Source: Arthrobacter sp. CJ23
Lineage (GTDB): Bacteria; Actinomycetota; Actinomycetes; Actinomycetales; Micrococcaceae
Assembly: GCF_024741795.1 (NCBI RefSeq)
Contig: NZ_CP102950.1
Span: forward strand, 4,464,001-4,528,000
Length of the DNA: 64,000 bases
Direction of reading: 5' to 3'
The position numbers were made by a program, and so were the translations under genes. Positions 8,411 through 16,811 of this stretch are shown here, in pieces. Within the stretch, counting starts at the first letter, position 1. Each line of letters begins with the position of its first letter. The notes beneath the pieces are model-generated. The model saw nothing but the letters and a program-made list of their open reading frames with translations. It was not told the DNA's origin and made no database searches.

Positions 8411-9751
8411 GTGTCTCTCCAAAACACTGAAGTAGTGGCCCAGGAAGGCGAAGAAAAAACCGGCAAGGACGGCGTGCAGCGACGCACCCATGTCCGCTGG
8501 AAACTCTTCCTCCTGCTCCTGGTCCTGGTCGCCGTCAACTACATCGACCGCGGCTCCATCTCCGTGGCCCTGCCCATCATCCAGAAGGAATTCAACCTCG
8601 CACCTGAGCTCGTCGGGCTCCTGCTCTCGGCCTTCTTCTGGACCTACGCCCTCATGCAGATCCCGGTCGGTTGGCTGATCGACAAGTTCGGTCCGCGCAA
8701 GGTCATGACGGCCTCCTGCGTGGGCTGGGGCGCCGCAACGGCCGCCTCGGGTTTTGCCGGCGGCTTCCTGAGCATGTTCATTGCCCGCCTGGGCATCGGC
8801 GTGACCGAGGCCGGCGTGATGCCGGCCGGCGGCAAGCTCAATGCCATCTGGATGCACAAGTCCGAACGCGGCCGTGGCGCCACCATCCTGGACGCCGGGG
8901 CTCCCCTCGGTGCCGGCCTGGGCGGCATCCTCATCGCCGGGCTCATCGCCTCGACGGGCAGCTGGCGCACTGCGTTCATCATCGCCGGCGCCGCCACGGT
9001 CCTCATGGGCCTGGCCGTCTGGTGGTACGTCCGGGACAACCCGCGCCAGCACCGCGGCGTCAACGCGGCCGAGGCCGACTACATCGAGGCTTCCCACGCC
9101 GCTGAGGACGCCGAAGCAGCGGCGGAAGGCGCCAAGGGCAAGCGCGCCCTGCTTCCGTACCTGAAGTTCCGCTCCTTCTGGGCCATGTGCTTCGGCTGGC
9201 TGGGCTTCAACGGCGTGTTCTACGGCCTGCTCACCTGGGGTCCGCTCTACCTCGCCCAGGCCAAGGGCTTCGACCTGAAGACCATCGGCTGGTCCACGTT
9301 CGTGATCTTCGGCGCCGGCTTCGTCGGCGAAATCCTTGGCGGCCACATCGCCGACAAGTGGCGCAACTCCGGCGCCTCGGCCAACTTGGTCATGCGCACG
9401 CTGCTGGGCATCTCCAGCGTCGTGGTGGTGGGCGGCCTGGTCGGTGTCACCATCGTGGCCGACCCCACGACGGCGGTTGTCCTGCTGTCCGTGGTCATGT
9501 TCTTCCTCCGCTGGGTGGGCCTCTTCTGGAGCATCCCCTCCATCCTGGGCGGCCGGACAAATGCCGGCGTCCTGGGCGGCGCCATGAACTTCAGCGGCAA
9601 CATCGCGGGCTTCGTCACCCCGATTGTGGTTGGCCTGATTGTCGGGGCCACAGGCTCCTACACCTGGGCGCTGCTCTACTTTGTTGGGTCCGCGATCATC
9701 ATGGGCGTTTCCGTGCTGACCCTGAACTACAACAAGCGACTCCCGGTCTAG
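8411..9751 (+). CDS. MFS transporter, anion:cation symporter (ACS) type
   Basis: 446 residues from GTG 8411, which follows AGGAGA by 5 bases; the longer open frame to 8186 runs through the promoter and is rejected. There are about 12 transmembrane helices. VNYIDRGSISVALPIIQKEF and LIDKFGPRKV (loop 2-3) are typical of the ACS family that carries organic acid anions such as glucarate, galactonate or phthalate. Expression is probably induced by the substrate through the TTTGGGATCCCAAA sites on either side. It is monocistronic, since a second promoter follows. Shared control with the hydantoinase/amidase operon suggests it imports a substrate or intermediate of that pathway. Confidence 0.85.
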   Translation: MSLQNTEVVAQEGEEKTGKDGVQRRTHVRWKLFLLLLVLVAVNYIDRGSISVALPIIQKEFNLAPELVGLLLSAFFWTYALMQIPVGWLIDKFGPRKVMTASCVGWGAATAASGFAGGFLSMFIARLGIGVTEAGVMPAGGKLNAIWMHKSERGRGATILDAGAPLGAGLGGILIAGLIASTGSWRTAFIIAGAATVLMGLAVWWYVRDNPRQHRGVNAAEADYIEASHAAEDAEAAAEGAKGKRALLPYLKFRSFWAMCFGWLGFNGVFYGLLTWGPLYLAQAKGFDLKTIGWSTFVIFGAGFVGEILGGHIADKWRNSGASANLVMRTLLGISSVVVVGGLVGVTIVADPTTAVVLLSVVMFFLRWVGLFWSIPSILGGRTNAGVLGGAMNFSGNIAGFVTPIVVGLIVGATGSYTWALLYFVGSAIIMGVSVLTLNYNKRLPV

Positions 9752-9770
9752 CCGGTACAGCACGGCCCGG

Positions 9771-9834
9771 TTTGGGATCCCAAATCATTGACGTAAGGGT
9801 GTCAGTGAAATACCGTTGTATTTGGGATCCCAAA
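9771..9834 (+). promoter_or_regulatory. Promoter with two perfect GntR-type palindromes upstream of the hydantoin-type operon
   Basis: Two exact copies of TTTGGGATCCCAAA at 9771-9784 and 9821-9834 (centres 50 bases apart) bracket a promoter with TTGACG at 9788-9793, a 17-base spacer and TACCGT at 9811-9816. The first palindrome touches the -35 box and the second lies just after the -10 box. The core geometry matches the promoter at 8186. The leader to the first start codon is about 165 bases. Confidence 0.8.
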
Positions 9835-9985
9835 CTGGCATACCGAGGGCAACCTCCTCACCGCAAGACCCAACCCGGCTCCCGCCCGGTTGATTGATGT
9901 AGGGCTTCGAGGGCCACCGCCCTCGCCCACCGCCTGTTGAAATCGCTCAACACGTTGAGCCTCGTCGCATCGCCCAGGAGGGCCA

Positions 9986-11356
9986 ATGTCGATCAACTCC
10001 CGAACCCAAAGCACCGTGTCCGGCTCCACGCCGAAAGGCGGCGAGAACTCAATGAAGAGGGTCGTCGCCGCGAGTTTCGTCGGAACCACCCTTGAGTACT
10101 ACGACTTCTTCGCGTACAGCACCGCAGCCTCCATCGTCTTCCCCATCCTGTTCTTCCCCGGCTCGGACCCGGCCACCGGCCTGTTGCTGGCCCTGGCCAC
10201 CTACGCTGTGGGCTACGTGGTCCGGCCGCTGGGCGCCGCGATCTTCGGCCACTTCGGCGACAAGATCGGCCGCAAGAACGTCCTGGTCACCACCCTGCTC
10301 CTGATGGGCCTGGCAAGTGCCGCCGTCGGCCTCCTGCCCACCTACGAGAACATCGGCGTCTGGGCCCCGATCCTGCTGGTCTCCCTGCGTTTCCTGCAGG
10401 GCATCGGCATCGGCGGCGAATGGGGCGGCGCCGCCCTCATGGTCACCGAATCGGACAAGAGCGGCCGCCGGGGCTTCTTCGGCAGCCTCGTGCAGAGCGC
10501 GGCCCCCACGGGCCTGCTCCTGGCCACCGGCATCTTCACGCTCATGACGTCCGTCCTTGCCAAGGACGCCTTCCTGTCCTGGGGCTGGCGCATCCCGTTC
10601 CTGATCAGCTTCCTGCTGGTTGCGATCGGCCTGTACATCCGCATGAAGCTCGCCGAATCCCCCGTCTTCGAAGAAGCCGAGAGGAAGGCCGACGAAAAGA
10701 AGCAGGACGAGGTCAAGGCCCCGATCCTCTACGTCTTCACGCACTACAAGAAGGCCCTGGCCCTGGCCGTCGGAGCCCGCATCGGCAGCGACATCGCGTT
10801 CTACATCTTCGCCCTGTTCGTCCTCGTCTACGGCACCGAACACCTCGGCCTGCCCAAGAGCCTGGCCCTTGCAGCCTCCACCGTTTCCGCCGTCGCACAG
10901 ATGATCGCCATCCCGCTGTTCGGTGCGCTCTGCGACAAGGTGGGCCGCCGCCCGGTGATGATCGGCGGTGCCGTAGCCGGCATCATCTACAGCTTCGTGT
11001 TCATCGCGATGCTCAATTCCAGGGATCCGTTCCTGGTGATGATCGCCCCCGCCATCGGCCTGGTGATCGTGGCCGCAATGTACGCCCCCGTGGCATCGTT
11101 CATCCCCGAGCTGTTCCCTACCAAGGTCCGCTACACCGGCGCGGCCGTCGGCTTCCAGCTCGCGGGCGTCTTCGGCGGCGGTTTCGCCCCGTTGATCGCC
11201 ATCCAGCTGATCACCCTCACCAGCACCGGCTTCTCCGTGGCCGGGTACCTGTCCGCGGCCTTGCTGCTCATGGTCTACTGCGTCTTTGTCGCCAAGGAAA
11301 CATCCAAGATCGCCATGACCGACGCCGGCAACAAGACCGCTGCCACCACCCGATAG
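9986..11356 (+). CDS. MFS transporter, metabolite:H+ symporter (MHS) type
   Basis: 456 residues, start ATG 9986 behind AGGAGGGCC. The GTTLEYYDFFAYSTAA segment in TM1 and GHFGDKIGRKN in loop 2-3 are diagnostic of the MHS branch (ShiA, ProP, KgtP relatives), which import organic acids or compatible solutes with protons. There are about 12 helices with a charged central loop near residues 225-245. It is the first gene of the run amidase, gntR, racemase-like, hydantoinase, decarboxylase-like. Together with the ACS-family carrier it gives the regulon two importers of different families, so two substrates, or a substrate and a product, may be moved. Confidence 0.85.
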   Translation: MSINSRTQSTVSGSTPKGGENSMKRVVAASFVGTTLEYYDFFAYSTAASIVFPILFFPGSDPATGLLLALATYAVGYVVRPLGAAIFGHFGDKIGRKNVLVTTLLLMGLASAAVGLLPTYENIGVWAPILLVSLRFLQGIGIGGEWGGAALMVTESDKSGRRGFFGSLVQSAAPTGLLLATGIFTLMTSVLAKDAFLSWGWRIPFLISFLLVAIGLYIRMKLAESPVFEEAERKADEKKQDEVKAPILYVFTHYKKALALAVGARIGSDIAFYIFALFVLVYGTEHLGLPKSLALAASTVSAVAQMIAIPLFGALCDKVGRRPVMIGGAVAGIIYSFVFIAMLNSRDPFLVMIAPAIGLVIVAAMYAPVASFIPELFPTKVRYTGAAVGFQLAGVFGGGFAPLIAIQLITLTSTGFSVAGYLSAALLLMVYCVFVAKETSKIAMTDAGNKTAATTR

Positions 11357-11368
11357 GGAGCCCCGACA

Positions 11369-12850
11369 ATGAACAACACCGCCCTGCCTTCCGCAGTACC
11401 CGGCATCGAGCAGTTGACCAGCCTGTCCATGACCGAATGGGCTCGCGCCCTGCGGGAGGGCCAGCTGACCGCCGTCGAATGCCTGGAACTGCACCTCGAA
11501 CGGATCGCCCAGGAGAACCCCCGCCTGAACGCGGTGGTCACCCTCAACCCGCGGGCGCGGCAGGAGGCCGAGGCAGCCGACGCCGCCGCGGCCGAGGGCC
11601 GGTTCCTTGGCCCGCTGCACGGGGTCCCGTTCACGGTGAAGGACACGCTCGCCACCAAGGGTTTGCGCTCGACGGCGGGAAGCCCCCTTCTGGGGGACTA
11701 CGTTCCTGAGCAGTCCGCGACGGCGGTCCGCCGCCTGCAGGAGGCAGGTGCGGTGTTGTTGGGCAAGGCAAATTGCTCGGAATTCGCGGTGGAAACGCAC
11801 AGCCGCAACCCGCTCTTCGGTGACACCTGGAATCCCTGGGACACCAGCCTCACCTCCGGCGGGTCCACGGGCGGGGACAGCGCGGCCGTGGCCTCGGGCA
11901 TGAGCGCCTTCGGGCTCGGCACCGACTTTGGCGGTTCCATCCGCTGGCCGGCCCATTGCACAGGCATCGCCAGCCTGCGCCCCACCGCGGGGCTGGTCCC
12001 GGAGACCGGGCTGCTGCCCTATGTTCCGCCGGCGGACGGGAGCATTCCCGCCCCAAACTCGATGTCCGCCCTGCACCGGCTGGGCACCGTGGCGTGGCTG
12101 GCCCGCAGCGTGGAGGACCTCGATGTCTTGCTCGGCATCCTCGCCGGGCCGGACGGCGTCGATCCTTCTACGGTCCCGGTGCCACTGGGCGGTCCCGTGG
12201 AAACCCTGGCCGGCATCACCGCGGCATGGTTCGAAGATGAGGGCACCCACCCCGTCCGGAACGACCTCGTGGCTGCCGTCCGCTCCGCCGCGCAGGCCCT
12301 CGAGGGCCTCGGCGTAGCGGTGACGCATGGCCGGCCGCCGGGCCTCGAGCGGGCAGCAGCTGCCTTCGTGGCCCTGCGCACGGCCGAGGGAATGCCCGAC
12401 GTCGTGGAGCTTGCCACCGGCCGCGAGGATGAACTGGGCGGGCACCTCCATGGCTTGCTGGGAGCCCCCGCCACCGTCGTCGAGTACCGCAAGGCCGCCG
12501 CGGAACGCGACGCCATCCGCGCCCAGGTTCTGGGGTTCATGGAGGAGCACAACATCCTCCTCCTCCCGGTGGCGAGCGTGCCGGCGTCGGACCCCCGGAA
12601 CGAAAGCCTCACCGTCGACGGCAAGGACATTCCCTGGACCGAGCTCGGGTCCTGCTGCCGGGCCATCAGCATCCTTGGGTTCCCGGTGGTGGTGGTACCT
12701 TGCGGCCTGTCCGAGGAGGGACTGCCGGCCGGCATCCAAGTGGTGGGCCGCCCCTACCGCGACCGCGAAGTACTTGCCGTCGCGGCGGCCCTTGAACAGG
12801 CCTTTGGCCGACTCAGCCCGCCGCCATTCGGCTCCCGGCCAGTGGACTGA
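11369..12850 (+). CDS. Amidase signature family hydrolase
   Basis: 493 residues. The Ser-cisSer-Lys triad is complete: Lys91 (FTVKDTL), Ser166 (SGGSTGGDSAA) and nucleophile Ser190 (GTDFGGSIRWP). The spacings of 75 and 24 residues are the same as in fatty acid amide hydrolase (142/217/241). It cleaves a carboxamide in the cytosol. The gene starts 12 bases after the MHS transporter and is followed by gntR. In this cluster it might hydrolyse the N-carbamoyl or half-amide product of the downstream hydantoinase-type enzyme, since no dedicated N-carbamoylase is visible. That assignment is inference. Confidence 0.88.
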   Translation: MNNTALPSAVPGIEQLTSLSMTEWARALREGQLTAVECLELHLERIAQENPRLNAVVTLNPRARQEAEAADAAAAEGRFLGPLHGVPFTVKDTLATKGLRSTAGSPLLGDYVPEQSATAVRRLQEAGAVLLGKANCSEFAVETHSRNPLFGDTWNPWDTSLTSGGSTGGDSAAVASGMSAFGLGTDFGGSIRWPAHCTGIASLRPTAGLVPETGLLPYVPPADGSIPAPNSMSALHRLGTVAWLARSVEDLDVLLGILAGPDGVDPSTVPVPLGGPVETLAGITAAWFEDEGTHPVRNDLVAAVRSAAQALEGLGVAVTHGRPPGLERAAAAFVALRTAEGMPDVVELATGREDELGGHLHGLLGAPATVVEYRKAAAERDAIRAQVLGFMEEHNILLLPVASVPASDPRNESLTVDGKDIPWTELGSCCRAISILGFPVVVVPCGLSEEGLPAGIQVVGRPYRDREVLAVAAALEQAFGRLSPPPFGSRPVD

Positions 12851-12908
12851 GCTGAGATGGATGCCACCGAGGACATAGAGTCACTAAAAAACCACGAATG
12901 GAGCAAAG

Positions 12909-13592
12909 ATGCTGGCCGCACCTGAGACACCCAACACGGACCGCCCCCTCCGGGAAGCCGTGCGCGATACCCTCCGCACCAGGATCTTCGACGGACACTA
13001 TGCGCCCGGTACCCGGCTCGTGGAACGGGACCTTGCCGCGGAATTCAACGTCTCCCGGCTCCCCGTCAGGGAAGCCCTCCGGATGCTCCGCCAGGAAGGC
13101 CTGATCCGCGACCGCGCCTCCCGCGGCATGGAGGTCAGCGGACTGAGCGCCAAGGACGTCGAGGACCTCTTCGACGTCCGCCAGTCCCTCGAGGTCCTCG
13201 CCTGCCGGCTGGCCGCCGCCCGCGCCACGGCCGCGGACCTGGAACAGCTCCAGGGCCTGCTGGACGAGGCCGACCGCTGCCTGGCCAAGGGATCAATCCT
13301 GGAAGCCCACCGCGCCAACAGCGAATTCCACGACGCCATCACCCGCATCGCCAACAACGACTTTCTCCGCTCCGCGCTCGAACCCCTCCAAGGCCGCATG
13401 CACTGGCTCTTCCGCCACGTCAGCGACCTCCCCGAATTGATCCAGGAACACCGCGACCTCTACGCCGCCATCGCCAGCGGCGACCCGGAACGCGCCGCCG
13501 CCCAATCGGCGTCGCACATCGGCAAGTACCGCGAACAGTTCCCCGAAGACTCCCCCACCGCCGAACTCACCCTCCAACGGAAACGAACATGA
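12909..13592 (+). CDS. GntR family regulator, FadR/FCD subgroup
   Basis: 227 residues. The N-terminal winged helix-turn-helix (about residues 12-75) includes GTRLVERDLAAEFNVSRLPV and REALRMLRQEGLI. The C-terminal all-helical FCD domain (about 90-215) binds a carboxylate-type effector, often through a metal. The gene lies inside the operon driven from the 9788 promoter and is the only GntR-type regulator in the window, so it is the natural reader of the four TTTGGGATCCCAAA-type sites and would be autoregulated. Its last bases overlap the next ATG. The ribosome site is weak (GAGCAAAG). Confidence 0.92.
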   Translation: MLAAPETPNTDRPLREAVRDTLRTRIFDGHYAPGTRLVERDLAAEFNVSRLPVREALRMLRQEGLIRDRASRGMEVSGLSAKDVEDLFDVRQSLEVLACRLAAARATAADLEQLQGLLDEADRCLAKGSILEAHRANSEFHDAITRIANNDFLRSALEPLQGRMHWLFRHVSDLPELIQEHRDLYAAIASGDPERAAAQSASHIGKYREQFPEDSPTAELTLQRKRT

Positions 13593-14377
13593 AACTCCTC
13601 GTCATCAACCCCAACATCAGCGACGACGTCACCGCGCTGATCGAGGCCGAAGCCCTGCGCTCGGCCGGACCGGACACCGAACTGACCGTGCGCACCGCAG
13701 CGCACGGCGTGGAATACATCGAGACCCGCTTCGAGTCGCTCATTGCGGCCGGCGCCGTCGCCGAAATCATCGCCGAATATCACGGCCAGGTGGACGGCGT
13801 CGTCGTGGCCGCTTTCGGCGATCCCGGCATGCCGGCCCTCAAGGAGCTGGTGGATGCGCCGGTCATCGGCATCACCGAGGCCGCCCTCTGCGCCGCCGCC
13901 CTGCAGGGCCAGCGCTTTTCCATCATCGCCATCTCGGACCGCATCACCGCCTGGTACCGGGACTGCGTTGAGCACTTCGGCCTCGGCGGCCGGCTCGCCT
14001 CGATCCGGTCCATCAACCAGAGCCTGAACTCGATCGGCTCCGTGCAGGCCGACTTTAAGGAAACCCTCCTGGCACTCAGCCGGCAGGCGGTCGCGGAGGA
14101 CGGCGCCGACGTCGTGATCCTGGCAGGTGCCCCGCTGGCCGGGCTGGCCCGCGAACTTGAGGGACAGATCCCCGTTCCCGTGGTTGACGGCATCTCCGCC
14201 GGCATCCGGATGACCGAAGCCGTGGTGGCCCTGCAGTCCGGCTTCCACCGCCAGGGCGCCTTTGCCCCGCCGCCCGTCAAGCGCCGCCGCGGACTGTCCG
14301 AGAACCTCGACGCCGCCCTGGCCGCCGCGCAGGCCAACGTCACCGCCCCGGCCGCACGGCCCGCCACCCGGAAGTAG
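13589..14377 (+). CDS. Asp/Glu (hydantoin) racemase-like protein lacking both catalytic cysteines
   Basis: 262 residues, aligned along its length with hydantoin/allantoin racemases (MKLLVINPNIS start, FGDPGMPALKEL loop, VPVVDGISAGIRM near the end). In the active family a Cys precedes FGDPG and a second sits in a VLGCAGM-type loop, and the two act as paired acid/base. Here residue 75 is Ala (VVVAAFGDPG) and residue 180 is Gly (VILAGAPLAG). The only cysteines lie elsewhere (ALCAAAL, YRDCVEHFG). It may be a non-racemising relative with other chemistry or a binding protein. It overlaps gntR by four bases and precedes the hydantoinase, so it is part of the pathway. The last 35 residues are basic and low in complexity. 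Confidence 0.8.
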   Translation: MKLLVINPNISDDVTALIEAEALRSAGPDTELTVRTAAHGVEYIETRFESLIAAGAVAEIIAEYHGQVDGVVVAAFGDPGMPALKELVDAPVIGITEAALCAAALQGQRFSIIAISDRITAWYRDCVEHFGLGGRLASIRSINQSLNSIGSVQADFKETLLALSRQAVAEDGADVVILAGAPLAGLARELEGQIPVPVVDGISAGIRMTEAVVALQSGFHRQGAFAPPPVKRRRGLSENLDAALAAAQANVTAPAARPATRK

Positions 14378-14387
14378 GAGGACAACG

Positions 14388-15848
14388 ATGTCCCACACCC
14401 CAGATCTCGTCATCGCCCACGGCACCGTGGTCAATAGCTTCGGCCGGCAGGCCGCGCACGTAGTGGTCGACGGCGGCCGCATCACCCAGCTCATCGACGC
14501 CGCCGAGCCCGTCCCTGCGGCAGCCCGCACGGTGGACGCCAGCGGCCGGCTGGTGATTCCGGGCGGCGTGGACGGCCACTGCCACGTGGCCCAGGTGACC
14601 GGCCGCTTCCGCACCCTGGACGACTACCGCACCACCTCCACGGCAGCGCTGTGGGGCGGCACCACCACCATCATCGATTTCGGCATCCCCCGCGACGCGC
14701 AGGAAACCCCGCTGGACGCCGTCCTGAACAAGAAGCGCCTGGCCGCCGAATCGCGCTGCGACGTGGCACTGCACGGCTCCGTGGTCAGCTGGGACGAGAC
14801 CGTGCCGTGGCAGCTGGAGCAGCTCGCCGCGGAGGGTGTGCGCTCCGTGAAGATGTACACCACCAACCGCGGCTCCACCATGGCCGACGGGGACACCATC
14901 CTCAAGGTCATGCGCGAAATGGTCCGCCTGGACGGCCTCACCTACATCCATGCGGAGCACGACCCCATCATTGCCGACTGCACCGAGCAGCACGCAGCGG
15001 ACGGCCGCATCGGGATCGAACACCTGCACCGCACCCGGCCCGAGCTGGCCGAGGAAATCTCCGTCAAGGAAACCCTCGCCATGGCCGAATACACCGGGGC
15101 CCCCGTGTACTTCGTGCACCAGTCGACGCCCGGCGCCGTGGACCTGGTCACCGAGGCCCGCCGGCGCGGCCAGGAAGCCTACTCCGAGACCTGCCCGCAC
15201 TACCTGACCTTGGACGACACCGTCTACGGCAGCGCCTTCCCCGAGTGGTACGCCTGCTGCCCGCCCATGCGCAGCGCCGAAACCGTGGCCGCCCTCAAGG
15301 ACCGCCTCGCGGCCGGGGCCATCCACACGGTGGCCTCGGACCACTCCTGCTACGACCTCTCGCAGAAGCGCGAGCGCACGGACGACGTCCGCTACATGCC
15401 GCATGGCCTCCCCGGCGTCGAGACCCGCATGCCGGTGACCTTCACCGCACTGGCCTCGGCCGGCGGCTCCGTGGAGGACTTCGTGGAGGTCTTCTCCGCG
15501 GGCCCGGCCCGGATCAACGCACTGCCGCGCAAGGGCGCCATCGTGGAAGGCTTCGACGCCGACCTGGTCGTTTTCGATCCCGCTGCAGAACACGTCGTCG
15601 ACGGCGGTGCGCTGCACATGGGCACTGATTTCTCGCCGTTCGAGGGGAAGACGCTGAACGGCTGGCCCGCCGTCGTCGTCTCCGCCGGGCGCGTGGTGGT
15701 GGACGAGGGCGGGTTCCAGGATCCCGGCCCCGTGGGCCGCTTCGTGGCCCGCAACGGCTTCACCGAACACCGCGATGCCCTGTCTCCGCTGACCCCGGCA
15801 GCGCCCGCCACTGTTGCGCCCGCCGTCGATCCCGCTTTCACCCGCTAG
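14388..15848 (+). CDS. Dihydropyrimidinase/hydantoinase-type cyclic amidohydrolase
   Basis: 486 residues from ATG 14388 with a strong site (TAGGAGGACAACG); the frame is open to 14262 but that part is the end of the previous gene. All metal ligands of the amidohydrolase fold are present: His64 and His66 (GGVDGHCHV), Lys155 (RSVKMYTT, the carboxylated Lys), His188 (YIHAEHD), His244 (YFVHQS) and Asp318 (ASDHSCYD). Their spacing closely follows D-hydantoinase. It opens cyclic ureides or imides such as hydantoins, dihydropyrimidines or allantoin. The true substrate is unknown; the unusual neighbours argue against a plain pyrimidine pathway. Confidence 0.9.
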   Translation: MSHTPDLVIAHGTVVNSFGRQAAHVVVDGGRITQLIDAAEPVPAAARTVDASGRLVIPGGVDGHCHVAQVTGRFRTLDDYRTTSTAALWGGTTTIIDFGIPRDAQETPLDAVLNKKRLAAESRCDVALHGSVVSWDETVPWQLEQLAAEGVRSVKMYTTNRGSTMADGDTILKVMREMVRLDGLTYIHAEHDPIIADCTEQHAADGRIGIEHLHRTRPELAEEISVKETLAMAEYTGAPVYFVHQSTPGAVDLVTEARRRGQEAYSETCPHYLTLDDTVYGSAFPEWYACCPPMRSAETVAALKDRLAAGAIHTVASDHSCYDLSQKRERTDDVRYMPHGLPGVETRMPVTFTALASAGGSVEDFVEVFSAGPARINALPRKGAIVEGFDADLVVFDPAAEHVVDGGALHMGTDFSPFEGKTLNGWPAVVVSAGRVVVDEGGFQDPGPVGRFVARNGFTEHRDALSPLTPAAPATVAPAVDPAFTR

Positions 15849-15856
15849 GAGCCCCC

Positions 15857-16591
15857 ATGCCTTCCGCCAACCGCCCCATCCGCATCGGCATGATCGTGCC
15901 GTCCTCCAACACCTGCCTGGAGCCGCAGAGCTACCGGATCCTGGGTGACCGCCGCGACGTCACGCTGCACTTCACCCGCATCAACGTCACCCGCATCGCA
16001 CTGGATGATTCCTCGGACAAGCAGTTCGACGCCGCCGGGATGCGCGCCGCCGCGGAACTGCTCGCGACCTCGGACGTGGACGTGATCGCCTGGAACGGCA
16101 CCTCCGGCTCGTGGCTTGGCGCCTCCCATGACGAGGAGCTGGTCCGCGAGATCACCGAGGCCACCGGCATCCCCGCCACCACCTCCACGCTGGCCTACCT
16201 GGAGGCCTTTGCTGCCTTCGGAACCGAGCGGATCGGGCTGTTCACGCCCTACACGGGTGATGTCAACGAGGCCGTGATCGAGTCGTATGCGCGCCACGGA
16301 GTGAAGACGATCGACCACCGGCACCTGGACCTGAGCGACAACGAGTCCTTCGCCTCGGTCACGGACGCCGAGATGCTGCCGGGCTCGCTGGAACTCGCGG
16401 CCTCCACCCCGGATGCCCTGGTCTACCTGTGCACCAACCTGTACGGCGCCAACATCACGGCCGAGGTGGAGGAGAAGACCGGCGTGCCGGTGCTCGACTC
16501 CGTGGCCGTGACCCTGTGGCACTGTTTGAAACTTGCCGGCGCCCCCTTGCTCGCACCAAGGTGGGGCCGGTTGCTGGCAGACCGGTCCTAA
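15857..16591 (+). CDS. Arylmalonate decarboxylase/maleate isomerase-like protein
   Basis: 244 residues of the Asp/Glu racemase superfamily. The layout follows arylmalonate decarboxylase: IGMIVPSSN at the N-terminus, NGTSGSWLG in the middle, YLCTNLYGANITAEVEE and a WGRLLADRS end. Maleate isomerases and racemases have a Cys in the middle loop; here it is Gly81, while Cys192 in the C-terminal loop is kept. This one-cysteine arrangement is that of arylmalonate decarboxylase (Gly74/Cys188). Decarboxylation or enolate protonation of a malonate-type acid is therefore a reasonable guess, but substrate and reaction are unproven. It is the last gene of the operon, 8 bases after the hydantoinase, and a long inverted repeat follows. 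Confidence 0.75.
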   Translation: MPSANRPIRIGMIVPSSNTCLEPQSYRILGDRRDVTLHFTRINVTRIALDDSSDKQFDAAGMRAAAELLATSDVDVIAWNGTSGSWLGASHDEELVREITEATGIPATTSTLAYLEAFAAFGTERIGLFTPYTGDVNEAVIESYARHGVKTIDHRHLDLSDNESFASVTDAEMLPGSLELAASTPDALVYLCTNLYGANITAEVEEKTGVPVLDSVAVTLWHCLKLAGAPLLAPRWGRLLADRS

Positions 16592-16636
16592 TCCCGGCCT
16601 GGCAGCGTATTGCTCGGTCTGTACCACCGGGCAAGA

Positions 16637-16705
16637 GCAAAGCGGCGGTCCGTCCCACGTGTTGTCCAGGGCCCTGGATGACGAGCGGCGGGCCCGCCGC
16701 TTTGC
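16637..16705 (+). terminator. Long-looped inverted repeat after the hydantoin-type operon
   Basis: GCAAAGCGGCGG at 16637-16648 is exactly complementary to CCGCCGCTTTGC at 16694-16705, with a 45-base loop that contains smaller GC-rich hairpins. It lies in the 220-base gap after the last operon gene and probably ends the transcript. Confidence 0.5.
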
Positions 16706-16811
16706 GTTCACGGCCGTTTTTTGCGCTCACAGGAGCGCCCGCGCTGGCCGGACGGGAAGCCCGTAGCATTGGACGTACAGAGAGCTGTGCCCAGGGAAGT
16801 GGAGCATCCCG

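Noticed and set aside
10049..12739. Open minus-strand frame of 896 codons opposite the MHS transporter and amidase genes
   Set aside because: It is opposite well-supported genes, has no domain pattern and is rich in Gly/Arg/Asp/His as expected from an antisense frame in GC-rich DNA.
12851..12908. The short gap before gntR examined for an additional TTTGGGATCCCAAA site or riboswitch
   Set aside because: Neither the palindrome nor a stable fold is present; gntR appears to be read from the upstream promoter.
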